From contig JAJFFV010000006.1 in the NCBI GenBank assembly GCA_021776475.1, positions 124,001 through 188,000 on the forward strand: a DNA stretch of 64,000 nucleotides, written 5' to 3'. The notes under the pieces are model-generated. The model was not told where the DNA came from and ran no database searches. It saw only the letters and a list, made by a program, of their open reading frames with translations. Each line of letters opens with the position of its first letter. Position 1 is the stretch's first letter. Shown in pieces: positions 32,597-41,991 of the stretch. The stretch is from Parvularculaceae bacterium (lineage in GTDB: Bacteria > Pseudomonadota > Alphaproteobacteria > Caulobacterales > Parvularculaceae). Made by a program: the position numbers and the translations under genes.

Positions 32597-33943
32597 TTAT
32601 TGACGGCCGAAGCGTTTGTTTCTCTGGTTTTCATCGCGATTGCGACTTTCCTGCAGCGCGTTCTTCGCGTTCACGGCGATCCCGTTGCCGATTTTCGGCA
32701 CATTGTTATAGCCTGCATCCATGGTGTTGACGTCGTAGAAGTACGCGCCGCCCCAGCCATTGTCTTCGAAGATATTGTCATCACGGATATATCCGTTTGC
32801 GCGAATTATCTTGACCCCGTTGCCATAGTTACGGGCAATTTTGTTCAGGCTCAACATCACTTCCTTGGCGCCCTTGTCGAGCAGGATCCCGTCATTGAAG
32901 TTGTTGAGGATCTTGTTGCCAACGATCGTTGCGTCACCTTCACCATTATATTTGATGCCGATGCCGTTGAGTTCGATCAAATTGCCTGTGGCTTGGACAC
33001 CGGAGGCGCTGGTCAAATGGATACCCAGGGAGTTGTTTTCGGTGATCTTGTTATCAACCAGCGTTGTGCGGTCCCATAGCGGATGTTGCTGGGCCACCCG
33101 AATGCCTTCCATGCCGCCACGGATGGTATTTTTTTCTAGAAATGCCGTGCCGCCTTGAATATCGACCATCACACCGTTGTAGAATACCTGTGTGTCAGGC
33201 TGCTGCATGCTACGGTTCATGTAGCCTTGGTTCAGGTAGCTGTCTGCGATTTCGTTGTTCGCATATTCGGTCAGGCTCGACCCCCGGAAGTCTGCATTGT
33301 AGCGGTCAACGAGCCCGCTAACAGTGGACTCTTTCATCGTAAAGACGCCGCCTTTTACCGAGATGCACGGCTCGTTCGTGAAGTACTCGCGGTTGGCGAC
33401 TTTGCCTGCCCGAGCGGCTTCTGATTCCGTGCGGCTGCTGGCAACCACCATCTCGACGGTCGTGAATTCGATATTCGAGATCAGCGCGTGGTCGCTGTCA
33501 TTTTCAGGTTGGTAGGTGAGGCAGGGTGATGTGCCATCTTTCGGTGCAATCCGGACCCGCAGGCCAGGGCCACGGTCACCTTGCAAGCTCACGGGTTTAT
33601 CGAGCACGACGTTTTCGTGATAGACGCCTGGCATCACCAGGACCACTCCGCCCGCTGCGACGTCATCAATTGCGGCCTGAATGGATGTGTAGCCGTTTTT
33701 GCCTTTGAAGCGCTGGTCAACGACAAGATAGCTTGCCTTGTCCTCGTCTTTAGTTGTGCTCGTGCTACTGCTGCCTTGGTCTTTTGCCTCTTGAGGCGTT
33801 TTTGTCGGATAGCCGCCAAACTGGGCCATGGCCGTTCCCGGAAGAACCAGGGCGCCGAGGCAGATCCCACTGATCAGACCAGAGACTAATTTAGAATTGC
33901 GCATCACTGCTACTCCCGCGTTGAATTTCCTGTCGGTCATCAT
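32597..33943 (-). CDS. exported right-handed parallel beta-helix repeat protein
   Basis: Signal peptide; repetitive IxxNxIxxNxxxGI/VxxxxA pattern (LVDNKITENNSLGIHLTSASGVQATGNLIELNGIGIKYNGEGDATIVGNKILNNFNDGILL). Confidence 0.88.
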   Translation of the reverse strand: MMTDRKFNAGVAVMRNSKLVSGLISGICLGALVLPGTAMAQFGGYPTKTPQEAKDQGSSSTSTTKDEDKASYLVVDQRFKGKNGYTSIQAAIDDVAAGGVVLVMPGVYHENVVLDKPVSLQGDRGPGLRVRIAPKDGTSPCLTYQPENDSDHALISNIEFTTVEMVVASSRTESEAARAGKVANREYFTNEPCISVKGGVFTMKESTVSGLVDRYNADFRGSSLTEYANNEIADSYLNQGYMNRSMQQPDTQVFYNGVMVDIQGGTAFLEKNTIRGGMEGIRVAQQHPLWDRTTLVDNKITENNSLGIHLTSASGVQATGNLIELNGIGIKYNGEGDATIVGNKILNNFNDGILLDKGAKEVMLSLNKIARNYGNGVKIIRANGYIRDDNIFEDNGWGGAYFYDVNTMDAGYNNVPKIGNGIAVNAKNALQESRNRDENQRNKRFGRQ

Positions 33944-35388
33944 TTGAGGCTCCCCGTTGTGTTATCTGCCGGTCTCGGCTCATACCGCAGTTCCTTGAGT
34001 TCCTTGCTCGCTGGAGCATACCCAAGGGCGGCTGCCTGACCGTAGTAGTAGGTCGCCTGTGTAAGATTTGGATTGACCCTGTTTTTGCCCTCAATGCCGT
34101 CCCGGTAGGCACGACCGAGCGCGTAATGGGCGAGGGGATAACCGTATCCGGCTGATCTCTCCCACCATTGTATCGCATTTTTGCCGTCAACCGGAATGCC
34201 GATCCCTCTGGCCTGCATGATGCCAAAGACATACATCGACTGAGGATGCTGCCGGTCAGCAGCGCGCTCAACCAGCACCACTTTTTGCTCGTTGGATAAC
34301 GACCCGGTAACCATGTCGTTGATTTCGATGTCCGTCAGTTCCGGGTTTTCCCGAGCCATCGCGTATTGAAAAGCGCGTACCGCGGTCCGTGTTTTTTGTC
34401 CGACATCACCGTCGATCGGGCCCCGGTAAAATCCAAGGGCTGCGAGAGCGCTTTGCAGCAGATTCTCGTTTTTATCAAACTCGCGCTCAATATTTGCGAG
34501 TTCAAGTTTCAGCTCACGGTTTCTAATTTCCTGTTCGCGCGCCTCAAGATCGATTTCGCGCGGCGTCTTACCGGAATATGCGACAGGCAATGGTGGTTGC
34601 CAGTTCGCCGCAAGCTTCTCGGCGAGATCGCGGTCGAGATCAGGCATCATCGCAATCAGCTTTTCGCGCTCTTCGTTACCGACTGAACTGCCGAATGCAC
34701 GGTTGTTGTCTGCGACAATCAGGTATTGCAGCGCTTTGATATTATCCTTCGGTAACCCGGCGCCCGCCTTGTACATCATGGCGAGGCGGAAGAGATCGTA
34801 ATCCGTGCCGCCGGCGAGAACCTGCTCAACCCGTTCATAAGCGCCAAAGACTTCATCGTCCCGCAACACGGCCTGCAACGTGACAACGCAATCCTGAGCG
34901 ACAATCTTGGCCTTGTAGTCGTGGCTTTCAGGGGTCTGGCTGTAGGAATTGAAATCGTGAAAGGCGGCCAGTATGTACCAGGCAAGTGCCTCAGTCGGGT
35001 TTGGCGGAATGCTGACTTCCTGTTGTTTCATCACGCCCGAATCATTAAGCGTTTCCAGTTCTGCATTCTGTTTTCGCCATTTCTTCCGGTCAGGCGTGTT
35101 TACCTTGCGCACTTTTGCGCTGCCAAACTCCGTGCACGTAGATTTAAGCGGCAAGTAGCCTGAATAGATATCAGCCAGCGCCAGTTTGGAGCGAATGTCT
35201 CCGGCCGAACCGTAACGGATCCACAAATCCTCTGCTTTGGTATATTCCTTAGCCTCAAACGCCTGTAGTCCATCACTGTAATCCGCGGCAGCCGGACTTG
35301 TGATCATCGCGCTAGCAATGAGTGCAAGTACTGCGGTCGCTGTATGATGCTTTAGAAAACCCAGTCGGGAAATAAACCTGGCGCTCAT
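33940..35388 (-). CDS. exported Sel1-repeat protein with internal peptidoglycan-binding-1-like segment
   Basis: LLQSALAALGFYRGPIDGDVGQKTRTAVRAFQ (PG_binding_1-like); NAIQWWERSAGYGYPLAHYALGRAYRDGIEG and ATYYYGQAAALGYAPA Sel1 repeats; signal peptide. Confidence 0.83.
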   Translation of the reverse strand: MSARFISRLGFLKHHTATAVLALIASAMITSPAAADYSDGLQAFEAKEYTKAEDLWIRYGSAGDIRSKLALADIYSGYLPLKSTCTEFGSAKVRKVNTPDRKKWRKQNAELETLNDSGVMKQQEVSIPPNPTEALAWYILAAFHDFNSYSQTPESHDYKAKIVAQDCVVTLQAVLRDDEVFGAYERVEQVLAGGTDYDLFRLAMMYKAGAGLPKDNIKALQYLIVADNNRAFGSSVGNEEREKLIAMMPDLDRDLAEKLAANWQPPLPVAYSGKTPREIDLEAREQEIRNRELKLELANIEREFDKNENLLQSALAALGFYRGPIDGDVGQKTRTAVRAFQYAMARENPELTDIEINDMVTGSLSNEQKVVLVERAADRQHPQSMYVFGIMQARGIGIPVDGKNAIQWWERSAGYGYPLAHYALGRAYRDGIEGKNRVNPNLTQATYYYGQAAALGYAPASKELKELRYEPRPADNTTGSLK

Positions 35389-35594
35389 CACAAAATAACC
35401 CCTCACCATATAATGCCTACAACACATTCAGGACCCGGCATCGGTAATCCTGAAGCTGAACCCGCCCTTAACCATAACACTATAGCGGCGAGTCTCTCCA
35501 CCGACATAGTTAACACTTTTCTGAGAGAAAGTGCACTCCCAAGCGGTCAAAAGTTAACAAAATCAACGTTACCGTCTGAAACTAAACGATTTTT

Positions 35595-35843
35595 TTAACG
35601 CGGCCCCGGTATTTTCTCGCCTGCTGTGACCAGAAAGACGCAAGAATCCCCGTCTGAGGCCAGTTGTTTCACCGTGTGGCCTGCCTCGGCGCAGAAATGA
35701 GGGATATCAACGCTGGCCAGCGGGTCGTCTGCCAGGACCGTCACGGTTTCGCCCGGGCCCATTTTTCGTAACCGGGCCTCGGTTTTGATCACCGGCAGCG
35801 GGCATTTTAGACCCCTTGTGTCGAGCGTATCCGTTTTAGCCAT
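35595..35843 (-). CDS. TusA-family sulfurtransferase/sulfur carrier
   Basis: LDTRGLKCPLPVIKTEARLRKMGPGETVTVLADDPLASVDIPHFC. Confidence 0.93.
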   Translation of the reverse strand: MAKTDTLDTRGLKCPLPVIKTEARLRKMGPGETVTVLADDPLASVDIPHFCAEAGHTVKQLASDGDSCVFLVTAGEKIPGPR

Positions 35844-37230
35844 GGTTTCTGGCGGGGGCTAACGGCGCCACAACGCCGTCTGCGGGTGCTGGGCGCAACT
35901 TGCCCTGTTCATCAAGAAGAGCATCACGGATGGCCTGCCATTCAGGACTTTCCTCGGTCAGGTGCGGCGAGGCTTCGGGTGCCGCAAGCGGCAATCCGTC
36001 GATTGCTGCAAGGCCGGCAGCATAAATCGCCTGCCATTGTGTCAGCGGTGTTAAATAGTCGCGCGGCGCGACAAGTGTAATAGACAAGGTGAGTTCACCG
36101 CCAGCAAACGTCGCTGCATCCATGATGAGTGGAACAAATGGTGATGCGGGCGAGCACTCAAGGGCTGCATTTTTCATCGCGTCAACAACATTTTGCCGCA
36201 GCGATGGTAACGATAGAAATGTTGTTCGTGTACAGATGGAAACAACTGTCGCACCAGCTTCAAGGAGGCGGTTGGTTATTTGTTGATCGGACGGGATCGG
36301 CCGATTGTTCCACTGAAAGCTATTGGCGCTTTCGAGTGGCCAGCTGGCCGCGAATTCCGCGCACAGGGCCGCCAATAGCGGTCCCTCAAATACTAGTCTG
36401 ACAGCGGTATAATCAGGCTGCTGAAAATATCGGCGCGGCAATCGAAGAAGCCCGGCCTGATGTGCAATTTGGAGGCGTGGCGCTGGTATTAGTTCAGCAA
36501 AAACCGCCTGATCGTTTCGGCAGGTTAGTTCACAGGCGCGCCGGGCTTTTTTCTCGTTGCGAAACAGCCACAGGCGCTCAAGCCATTTGGTACCTTGAGG
36601 GGGCAGCGTCACGTCGTAGGCGGCGGCGATACCGCGCGTGTCCAATGTGCTGCTGCATTTGAGAAACCCAGAACGAGCAGCGCATGCGGGGCTGGCATAG
36701 GTCTCGGTCAACTTGTCCGGGACTGCCAGTCCATGTTCGGCGGCCGTAACAGACAGATCATCCCAGCTTGCGCCCGCCTGAAAGCGGACCAGGCCGTCCG
36801 GCGCTGACAGAACGTCAACAGCCTTCATCCCGTCGAGGTCGACCGGCAAGGCCGAGACATCGGGAAAGATGGCAGCTTCACTGGCGACCTTCAAGCCGTT
36901 GTTCTGTGTCGAGGCGGTCAGCGCTTCGAGATGCGCGGCGCTTTCTGGGCGAAGCACCGCCGGAGCGCCGGGGGCGAGCCCCTCGTGGCGCCGTAAAAGC
37001 CGCAACGCGCTGGGCTCTGCCGCTTTTGCGTAACGCAATGCCGGCGCAAAGCTGAGTTCCTCGCCGCGAAGATGATGATCGAGCCGGCTCAGGCGGTCCT
37101 GCAGCTCATCTGGTAGTTCGTCGATACTCCAGACCGGGGCAGGTGAAGAGGCGACGAGCCCGTTCACGCTCAGCTGGTCTTTCAACCAGGCGCCAAGTCG
37201 ATTGGCAGATCGTGTATCGGGCAGGGACAT
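35836..37230 (-). CDS. protein with degenerate FAD-binding-4 (PCMH)-like N-terminal region
   Basis: LSAPDGLVRFQAGASWDDLSVTAAEHGLAVPDKLTETYASPACAARSGF...ITLPPQGT-like pattern of FAD-linked oxidases, but no GGGT motif. Confidence 0.5.
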   Translation of the reverse strand: MSLPDTRSANRLGAWLKDQLSVNGLVASSPAPVWSIDELPDELQDRLSRLDHHLRGEELSFAPALRYAKAAEPSALRLLRRHEGLAPGAPAVLRPESAAHLEALTASTQNNGLKVASEAAIFPDVSALPVDLDGMKAVDVLSAPDGLVRFQAGASWDDLSVTAAEHGLAVPDKLTETYASPACAARSGFLKCSSTLDTRGIAAAYDVTLPPQGTKWLERLWLFRNEKKARRACELTCRNDQAVFAELIPAPRLQIAHQAGLLRLPRRYFQQPDYTAVRLVFEGPLLAALCAEFAASWPLESANSFQWNNRPIPSDQQITNRLLEAGATVVSICTRTTFLSLPSLRQNVVDAMKNAALECSPASPFVPLIMDAATFAGGELTLSITLVAPRDYLTPLTQWQAIYAAGLAAIDGLPLAAPEASPHLTEESPEWQAIRDALLDEQGKLRPAPADGVVAPLAPARNHG

Positions 37231-37329
37231 ATATCGTGACCGTCAAAACAAAGAGACATGTATCACGCGCTGTGTCGGTATTGCCTGTCAAGAACGCAAA
37301 CTGGCCGGCGCCCGTGTGGTTGGGTTTCG

Positions 37330-38082
37330 TCAGCCCCGATTGAGAAAGCTCTTCACATCGTCCATGCCAAACGGGAAGACGATTGTGTTCGAGCGATCAT
37401 TGGCGATTTCCTGGAGTGAGTTCAGGTACCGCAGTTGCATGGCGCCAGGCTCTTGGGCAAGCACAGCTGCTGCTTCTGAGAGTTTTGCCGCGGCCTGGAA
37501 TTCACCTTCCGCGATGATGACCTTAGAGCGCCGTTCACGTTCGGCTTCGGCCTGTTTGGCAATCGCCCTGATCATCGACTGATCCACGTCCACATGCTTG
37601 ATCTCGACATTGGCGACCTTGATCCCCCAAGCTTCGGTCTGGCCATCAAGAATTTCCTGAATATCCTTGTTCAGTTTATCGCGTTCCTGCAACATTTCAT
37701 CGAGCTCGTGCTTGCCGAGTACGGAGCGAAGCGTCGTTTGCGCCAGTTGCGATGTTGCAGCGATATAGTTCTCGACCTGCACAACAGCGCGTACCGCATC
37801 GACGACCCGGTAGTAGATCACGGCATTCACTTTGACCGACACGTTGTCGCGTGAGATCACGTCTTGGCTAGGCACGTCATGAACCAGCGTCCGCATGTCT
37901 ACTTTGCGCATCTGTTGGATAATCGGGATCAAAATGATGATGCCCGGCCCGGACGCTTTTCGGCCAACCCGGCCGAGGGTGAAAATCACACCGCGTTCGT
38001 ATTCGCGCAGGATCTTGAATATTGAGGTGAGCAGAAAAAATCCGACCACCACTACTGGAATTAATGTTGCTAGACCTGCCAT
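37330..38082 (-). CDS. SPFH/stomatin family protein (slipin-like)
   Basis: N-terminal [66 protein letters not shown]. Confidence 0.95.
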   Translation of the reverse strand: MAGLATLIPVVVVGFFLLTSIFKILREYERGVIFTLGRVGRKASGPGIIILIPIIQQMRKVDMRTLVHDVPSQDVISRDNVSVKVNAVIYYRVVDAVRAVVQVENYIAATSQLAQTTLRSVLGKHELDEMLQERDKLNKDIQEILDGQTEAWGIKVANVEIKHVDVDQSMIRAIAKQAEAERERRSKVIIAEGEFQAAAKLSEAAAVLAQEPGAMQLRYLNSLQEIANDRSNTIVFPFGMDDVKSFLNRG

Positions 38083-38124
38083 TGATTTCTCCGTTATTAT
38101 TTAGTCCTGAAACGGCATGCCGTT

Positions 38125-39684
38125 TCAGGTTTGTTTTGCTTCAGCGTCCTTGTTCCGTCCTGGCATCAAGCGCGACAGGGCAGAATCAGCTTGCGCCGAT
38201 TTGACGTCAAGCACCAACCCATCGACCTCAACCACTCTGACCCGATCACCGGGCGACAGCGGCTGTTTTGACCGGGCGCGCCAGCGCTCGCCATCAACAA
38301 TGACCATGCCTTCGCCCTTTTGGTTATCCCATTCGTCAACCTTGCCCTCGCGCCGGCGGATTGCTTCAGCCCCGATTAGCGGGCCATGACCACGTGATCG
38401 GACAAGGGCTACCAAAATTGCCCCCAGCAAGACGCCTCCGACCGCCAGTATCGAAATGATTGTGGCTGGCGACACACGGCCAACCTCTTCGGGAAACAGA
38501 AAATAGAGCCCTGTGCCAAACAGTGCGAGCCCAAATAGTCCGGCTATCCCGAATGTCGGGGTGTAGGCTTCAAGAATGACCAGTAAAACACCGATACCCA
38601 TCAAGGCAAGGAACAACCCATTATAGGGCAGAATAGAGAAAGAATAAAATGCCAGCGACAGACAAACCAGTCCAACTGTGCCTGGGAAGATCGAGCCGGG
38701 ATTCCAAATTTCAGCAGTAATGCCCAGTGTACCGATTGACAACAGGATCGTCGCAATAGTCGGGTCTGTAATGATAGCGAGCAAAATTTCCCAGGATTTT
38801 GGCGCGACTTTTGTCAGCTGCATCCCTTGTGACCTGATGGTCACTTCGCCTGCTGCAGTTTCAACAACCCGGCCATCAATTTTGACCAGCAAATCGTCTA
38901 GGTCATCGGCCAGCAGATCGACGACATTTAGCTCCAGTGCCTTGTTTGCCGTGACGCTGACAGCTTCGCGCACAGCGCGCTCGGCCCAGTCAGCATTGCG
39001 TCCACGTTCTTCCGCAAGCGAGCGGATATAAGCAACCGAATCGTTGATCACTTTGCGGCGCATCGCATCTTCACTGGAATCAGCCGGGAAGTCGCTGATC
39101 TTGGGCTCATCGGCAACTTCTTCATCGGTCTCAACAAGATCACCGCTGGCAGCATCCGCGTCACTCGTCTCGTCAGAACTTTCTTCATCGGTCGCGGCTG
39201 GTTCTTCGTCAGGAAGGGGAAACAATGGCTCATCGTCGCCACCGCCGCCATCACCGCCCATCGAGACCGGCGTCGCAGCGCCTGTGTTGGTCGCGGGCGC
39301 CATTGCCGAGACATGGGCCGAATACATGATATATAGCCCTGCACTTGCGGACTGTGCTCCTTGAGGCGACACATAGGTCACGACCGGAACGTCCGAGGCG
39401 AGGATCGACTTGATGATGTCTTTCATCGAGGTGACCAGCCCGCCCGGCGTATCGATCTCCATGATGATCAGATCGGCGCCGGTTTCGTTGGCGAGCTTTA
39501 TTTCCCGGTCAAGATAACCTGCAACGGTCGGTTCAACCACACCATCGAGCGTCAGGATGACGCCGGTCGGGTTTATCTGATCGCCTTGCGCTAGGATTTT
39601 GGCGAAAGCGCCCGAAAACAACATCGCTGCGCCAAGACCAATTAGAAGAAAGTAAAAACTGCGTCGCACGTCGGTCGTCTTCAT
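38125..39684 (-). CDS. NfeD family membrane protein with ClpP-class serine protease domain
   Basis: IMEIDTPGGLVTSMKDIIKSIL, GAQSASAGLYIMYSAHVSAMAP, multi-TM, OB-fold C-terminus; start at MKTTDVRR (39684). Confidence 0.92.
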   Translation of the reverse strand: MKTTDVRRSFYFLLIGLGAAMLFSGAFAKILAQGDQINPTGVILTLDGVVEPTVAGYLDREIKLANETGADLIIMEIDTPGGLVTSMKDIIKSILASDVPVVTYVSPQGAQSASAGLYIMYSAHVSAMAPATNTGAATPVSMGGDGGGGDDEPLFPLPDEEPAATDEESSDETSDADAASGDLVETDEEVADEPKISDFPADSSEDAMRRKVINDSVAYIRSLAEERGRNADWAERAVREAVSVTANKALELNVVDLLADDLDDLLVKIDGRVVETAAGEVTIRSQGMQLTKVAPKSWEILLAIITDPTIATILLSIGTLGITAEIWNPGSIFPGTVGLVCLSLAFYSFSILPYNGLFLALMGIGVLLVILEAYTPTFGIAGLFGLALFGTGLYFLFPEEVGRVSPATIISILAVGGVLLGAILVALVRSRGHGPLIGAEAIRRREGKVDEWDNQKGEGMVIVDGERWRARSKQPLSPGDRVRVVEVDGLVLDVKSAQADSALSRLMPGRNKDAEAKQT

Positions 39685-39795
39685 AATGTCGTCCCCTACT
39701 ACCGGCTTAACATTTAACCATTTTTTGCGGACATTCAACGCAAAGGGCCGGAAAAGCCCGTATTCAGCAGTCTCGATGCTGCTTATAAGGCCCGC

Positions 39796-41268
39796 ATGAC
39801 AAAGAAAAGTGAGATCTGGTCGACCTATAAACCTGAAACTGCCCAGCTGGCGTTGGGCGAGGGTTTTTTTGACCCGGTGCCCGCCGCGAAATTCCCCGAG
39901 GCAATTCCGCGCTATCGCAATCAGCGGGCGGCGGCCTCGGTTGGGTTGGATGGGTTGGGTGAAGTCGAATGGCTCAATCATTTCGGACACTTCCAACCCT
40001 TACCGGATAATTTGCCCGAGCCTCTAGCGTTGCGGTATCACGGCCACCAATTCCGCTCGTACAACCCTGACATCGGTGATGGTCGCGGGTTTCTATTTGC
40101 ACAATTGTCCGACGAGGAGGGCCGGCTGCTTGATCTTGGCACAAAGGGCTCTGGCCAGACACCGTTCTCGCGCCAGGGCGACGGGCGCCTCACCTTGAAA
40201 GGCGGCGTCCGCGAAGTACTCGCGACCGAAATGCTCGAAGCACTTGGTGTCTACACGTCAAAAACATTTTCACTGATCGAAACAGGTGAAAAGCTTGAGC
40301 GGGGTGACGAGCCGAGCCCGGCGCGTTCTTCGGTGCTGGTGCGCCTCAGTCATTCGCATATTCGTTTCGGTAGCTTTCAGTATCTCGCCTTTCATAACCG
40401 CCATGACGACTTATCTCTGCTGATTGATCATTGCATTGAACATTATTTTCCGCATCTTGGTAGTTTGGAGGGAGAAGAGCGCGTGCTTGGATTCTTTGCC
40501 GAAGTGATTGAGCGCGCTGGCTGGCTGGTCGGCAGCTGGATGGCGGCGGGATTCGTCCACGGCGTTCTTAACACCGACAATATGAATATCACCGGGGAGA
40601 GTTTCGATTACGGCCCGTGGCGGTTCCTGCCCGAGGTCCAGCCGGGCTTCGTTGCCGCCTATTTTGACCAGACAGGGCTTTATGCGTATGGCCGCCAGCC
40701 GGAGGCGGTCGGCTGGAGTATCGCCCAGCTGGGCGGCACACTTGTTCAGCTGGCGGAAGAAGAAAAGCTCAATAACGCGTTGAAGGGATACGCCGATGCC
40801 TATGAAGGCGCAATGGCCGCGCATTTTTCCCGGCGGCTCGGGGTGAGGGGGCTCGAGGTGGAATTTGTCGGCAAGCTCCTGCGCTGGATGAATGAGACGA
40901 AGGCCCCGTTCGAGCAGGTGTTCTTCGACTGGTTCTGCGGCGGGGCATCACGCGAGCGCGCTCAAAAAAGTCCAATTAAAGAGCTTTATCAACATGATGA
41001 CTGGTTGCCATTGCAGAGCGTTCTGACGGCGGCCAAAGAAGATCGTCCGGCGCGTCTCAAACACGGTTATTTTGACAGCTCAAAACCCTGCACGATGCTG
41101 ATTGACGAAATGGAATCTATCTGGACGCCCATCCATGAAAGCGATGACTGGTCAGCATTTGATGCCAAGCTGGACGAGATCACTGGGATGCGCGAGGCGT
41201 ACGGATTTAGAGCGATCCCAGCCAATCCGGCGGGCCTTGCACACGAAACGCAGAGCTACGATGGCTAA
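39796..41268 (+). CDS. selO: SelO/YdiU family protein adenylyltransferase
   Basis: YHGHQFRSYNPDIGDGRGFLFAQL, LDLGTKGSGQTPFSRQGDGRLTLKGGVREVLATEML, GFVHGVLNTDNMNITGESFDYGPW. Confidence 0.96.
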   Translation: MTKKSEIWSTYKPETAQLALGEGFFDPVPAAKFPEAIPRYRNQRAAASVGLDGLGEVEWLNHFGHFQPLPDNLPEPLALRYHGHQFRSYNPDIGDGRGFLFAQLSDEEGRLLDLGTKGSGQTPFSRQGDGRLTLKGGVREVLATEMLEALGVYTSKTFSLIETGEKLERGDEPSPARSSVLVRLSHSHIRFGSFQYLAFHNRHDDLSLLIDHCIEHYFPHLGSLEGEERVLGFFAEVIERAGWLVGSWMAAGFVHGVLNTDNMNITGESFDYGPWRFLPEVQPGFVAAYFDQTGLYAYGRQPEAVGWSIAQLGGTLVQLAEEEKLNNALKGYADAYEGAMAAHFSRRLGVRGLEVEFVGKLLRWMNETKAPFEQVFFDWFCGGASRERAQKSPIKELYQHDDWLPLQSVLTAAKEDRPARLKHGYFDSSKPCTMLIDEMESIWTPIHESDDWSAFDAKLDEITGMREAYGFRAIPANPAGLAHETQSYDG

Positions 41269-41415
41269 ATCGGCGCAACCTCCCAAAAAGACAGCGCCGC
41301 GTGGCCCGAGATCTGAGCCCAAACTCAATACTGCTAAGGAGATGTTCAAGGCCATCGGGCGCATTATGAAAAGGCAGCTAACCGCTGCGAACAAAAGTCA
41401 ATATGACGTACTCGT

Positions 41416-41886
41416 ATGTATACGTTCCGTCAGCGCAGCCAAGGCGGTCTTCGAGAGTATCCAGTTGAAGTTGGCAACGCCGTCATGCAGGCATTATTCA
41501 TTCTGCAGGAGAATTATTGGGATAGTGATGGAGAATATACCTCGAAGGGTCGCGTCGGCGACGTTTGCTCCGAGGTCTGGCGGCTTCTTGATAGGCAGTG
41601 GGCGCTCGAACACCCCAACATAGATAAAAAAGCAGCCCGCGGTGTCTTGGTCGGAGAACTTGCAGGAATGTCCAGATCGATATCGGCACCGCCGGGAGAT
41701 ACCGCTGAGACCGCGATCAAATTCGAGTCAAAAGGAAAAGGCGGTACGCGTTACTATTTAGAGATTACTATTGAAGTGGCGTCGTCGGAACGCTTCGACA
41801 TGCTCGGCAAGACTTACAGTGATGCAACCTGTCAGATTCTATTTCACGAAGAATGCCTGTCCATGAGCAGCATCGATGTTGGCTGA
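41416..41886 (+). CDS. hypothetical protein, possibly the frameshifted 3' part of a gene starting at 41261
   Basis: 156-aa ORF; a basic N-terminus in another frame (MAKSAQPPKK..., ATG 41261) overlaps the selO stop. Confidence 0.5.
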   Translation: MYTFRQRSQGGLREYPVEVGNAVMQALFILQENYWDSDGEYTSKGRVGDVCSEVWRLLDRQWALEHPNIDKKAARGVLVGELAGMSRSISAPPGDTAETAIKFESKGKGGTRYYLEITIEVASSERFDMLGKTYSDATCQILFHEECLSMSSIDVG

Positions 41887-41991
41887 TGCGCAGATGATGC
41901 TATGGGTGTTCTTCAAACTGTGATCAGATCCCTCGTTGCAATCTCTTGTCCGCGACCTTAGCCTCCTGAATTAAATCTAAGGGGCAGAAGA

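Noticed and set aside
35505-35575. GTTAAC repeats and a short CACTTT/AAAGTG hairpin upstream of the Sel1 gene
   Set aside because: Short AT-rich motifs likely by chance; spacing does not match TTAA-N7-TTAA.
39715-39722. TTAACCAT CtrA-like motif between the NfeD gene and selO
   Set aside because: An 8-mer half-site is too short to call without genome-wide or binding evidence.
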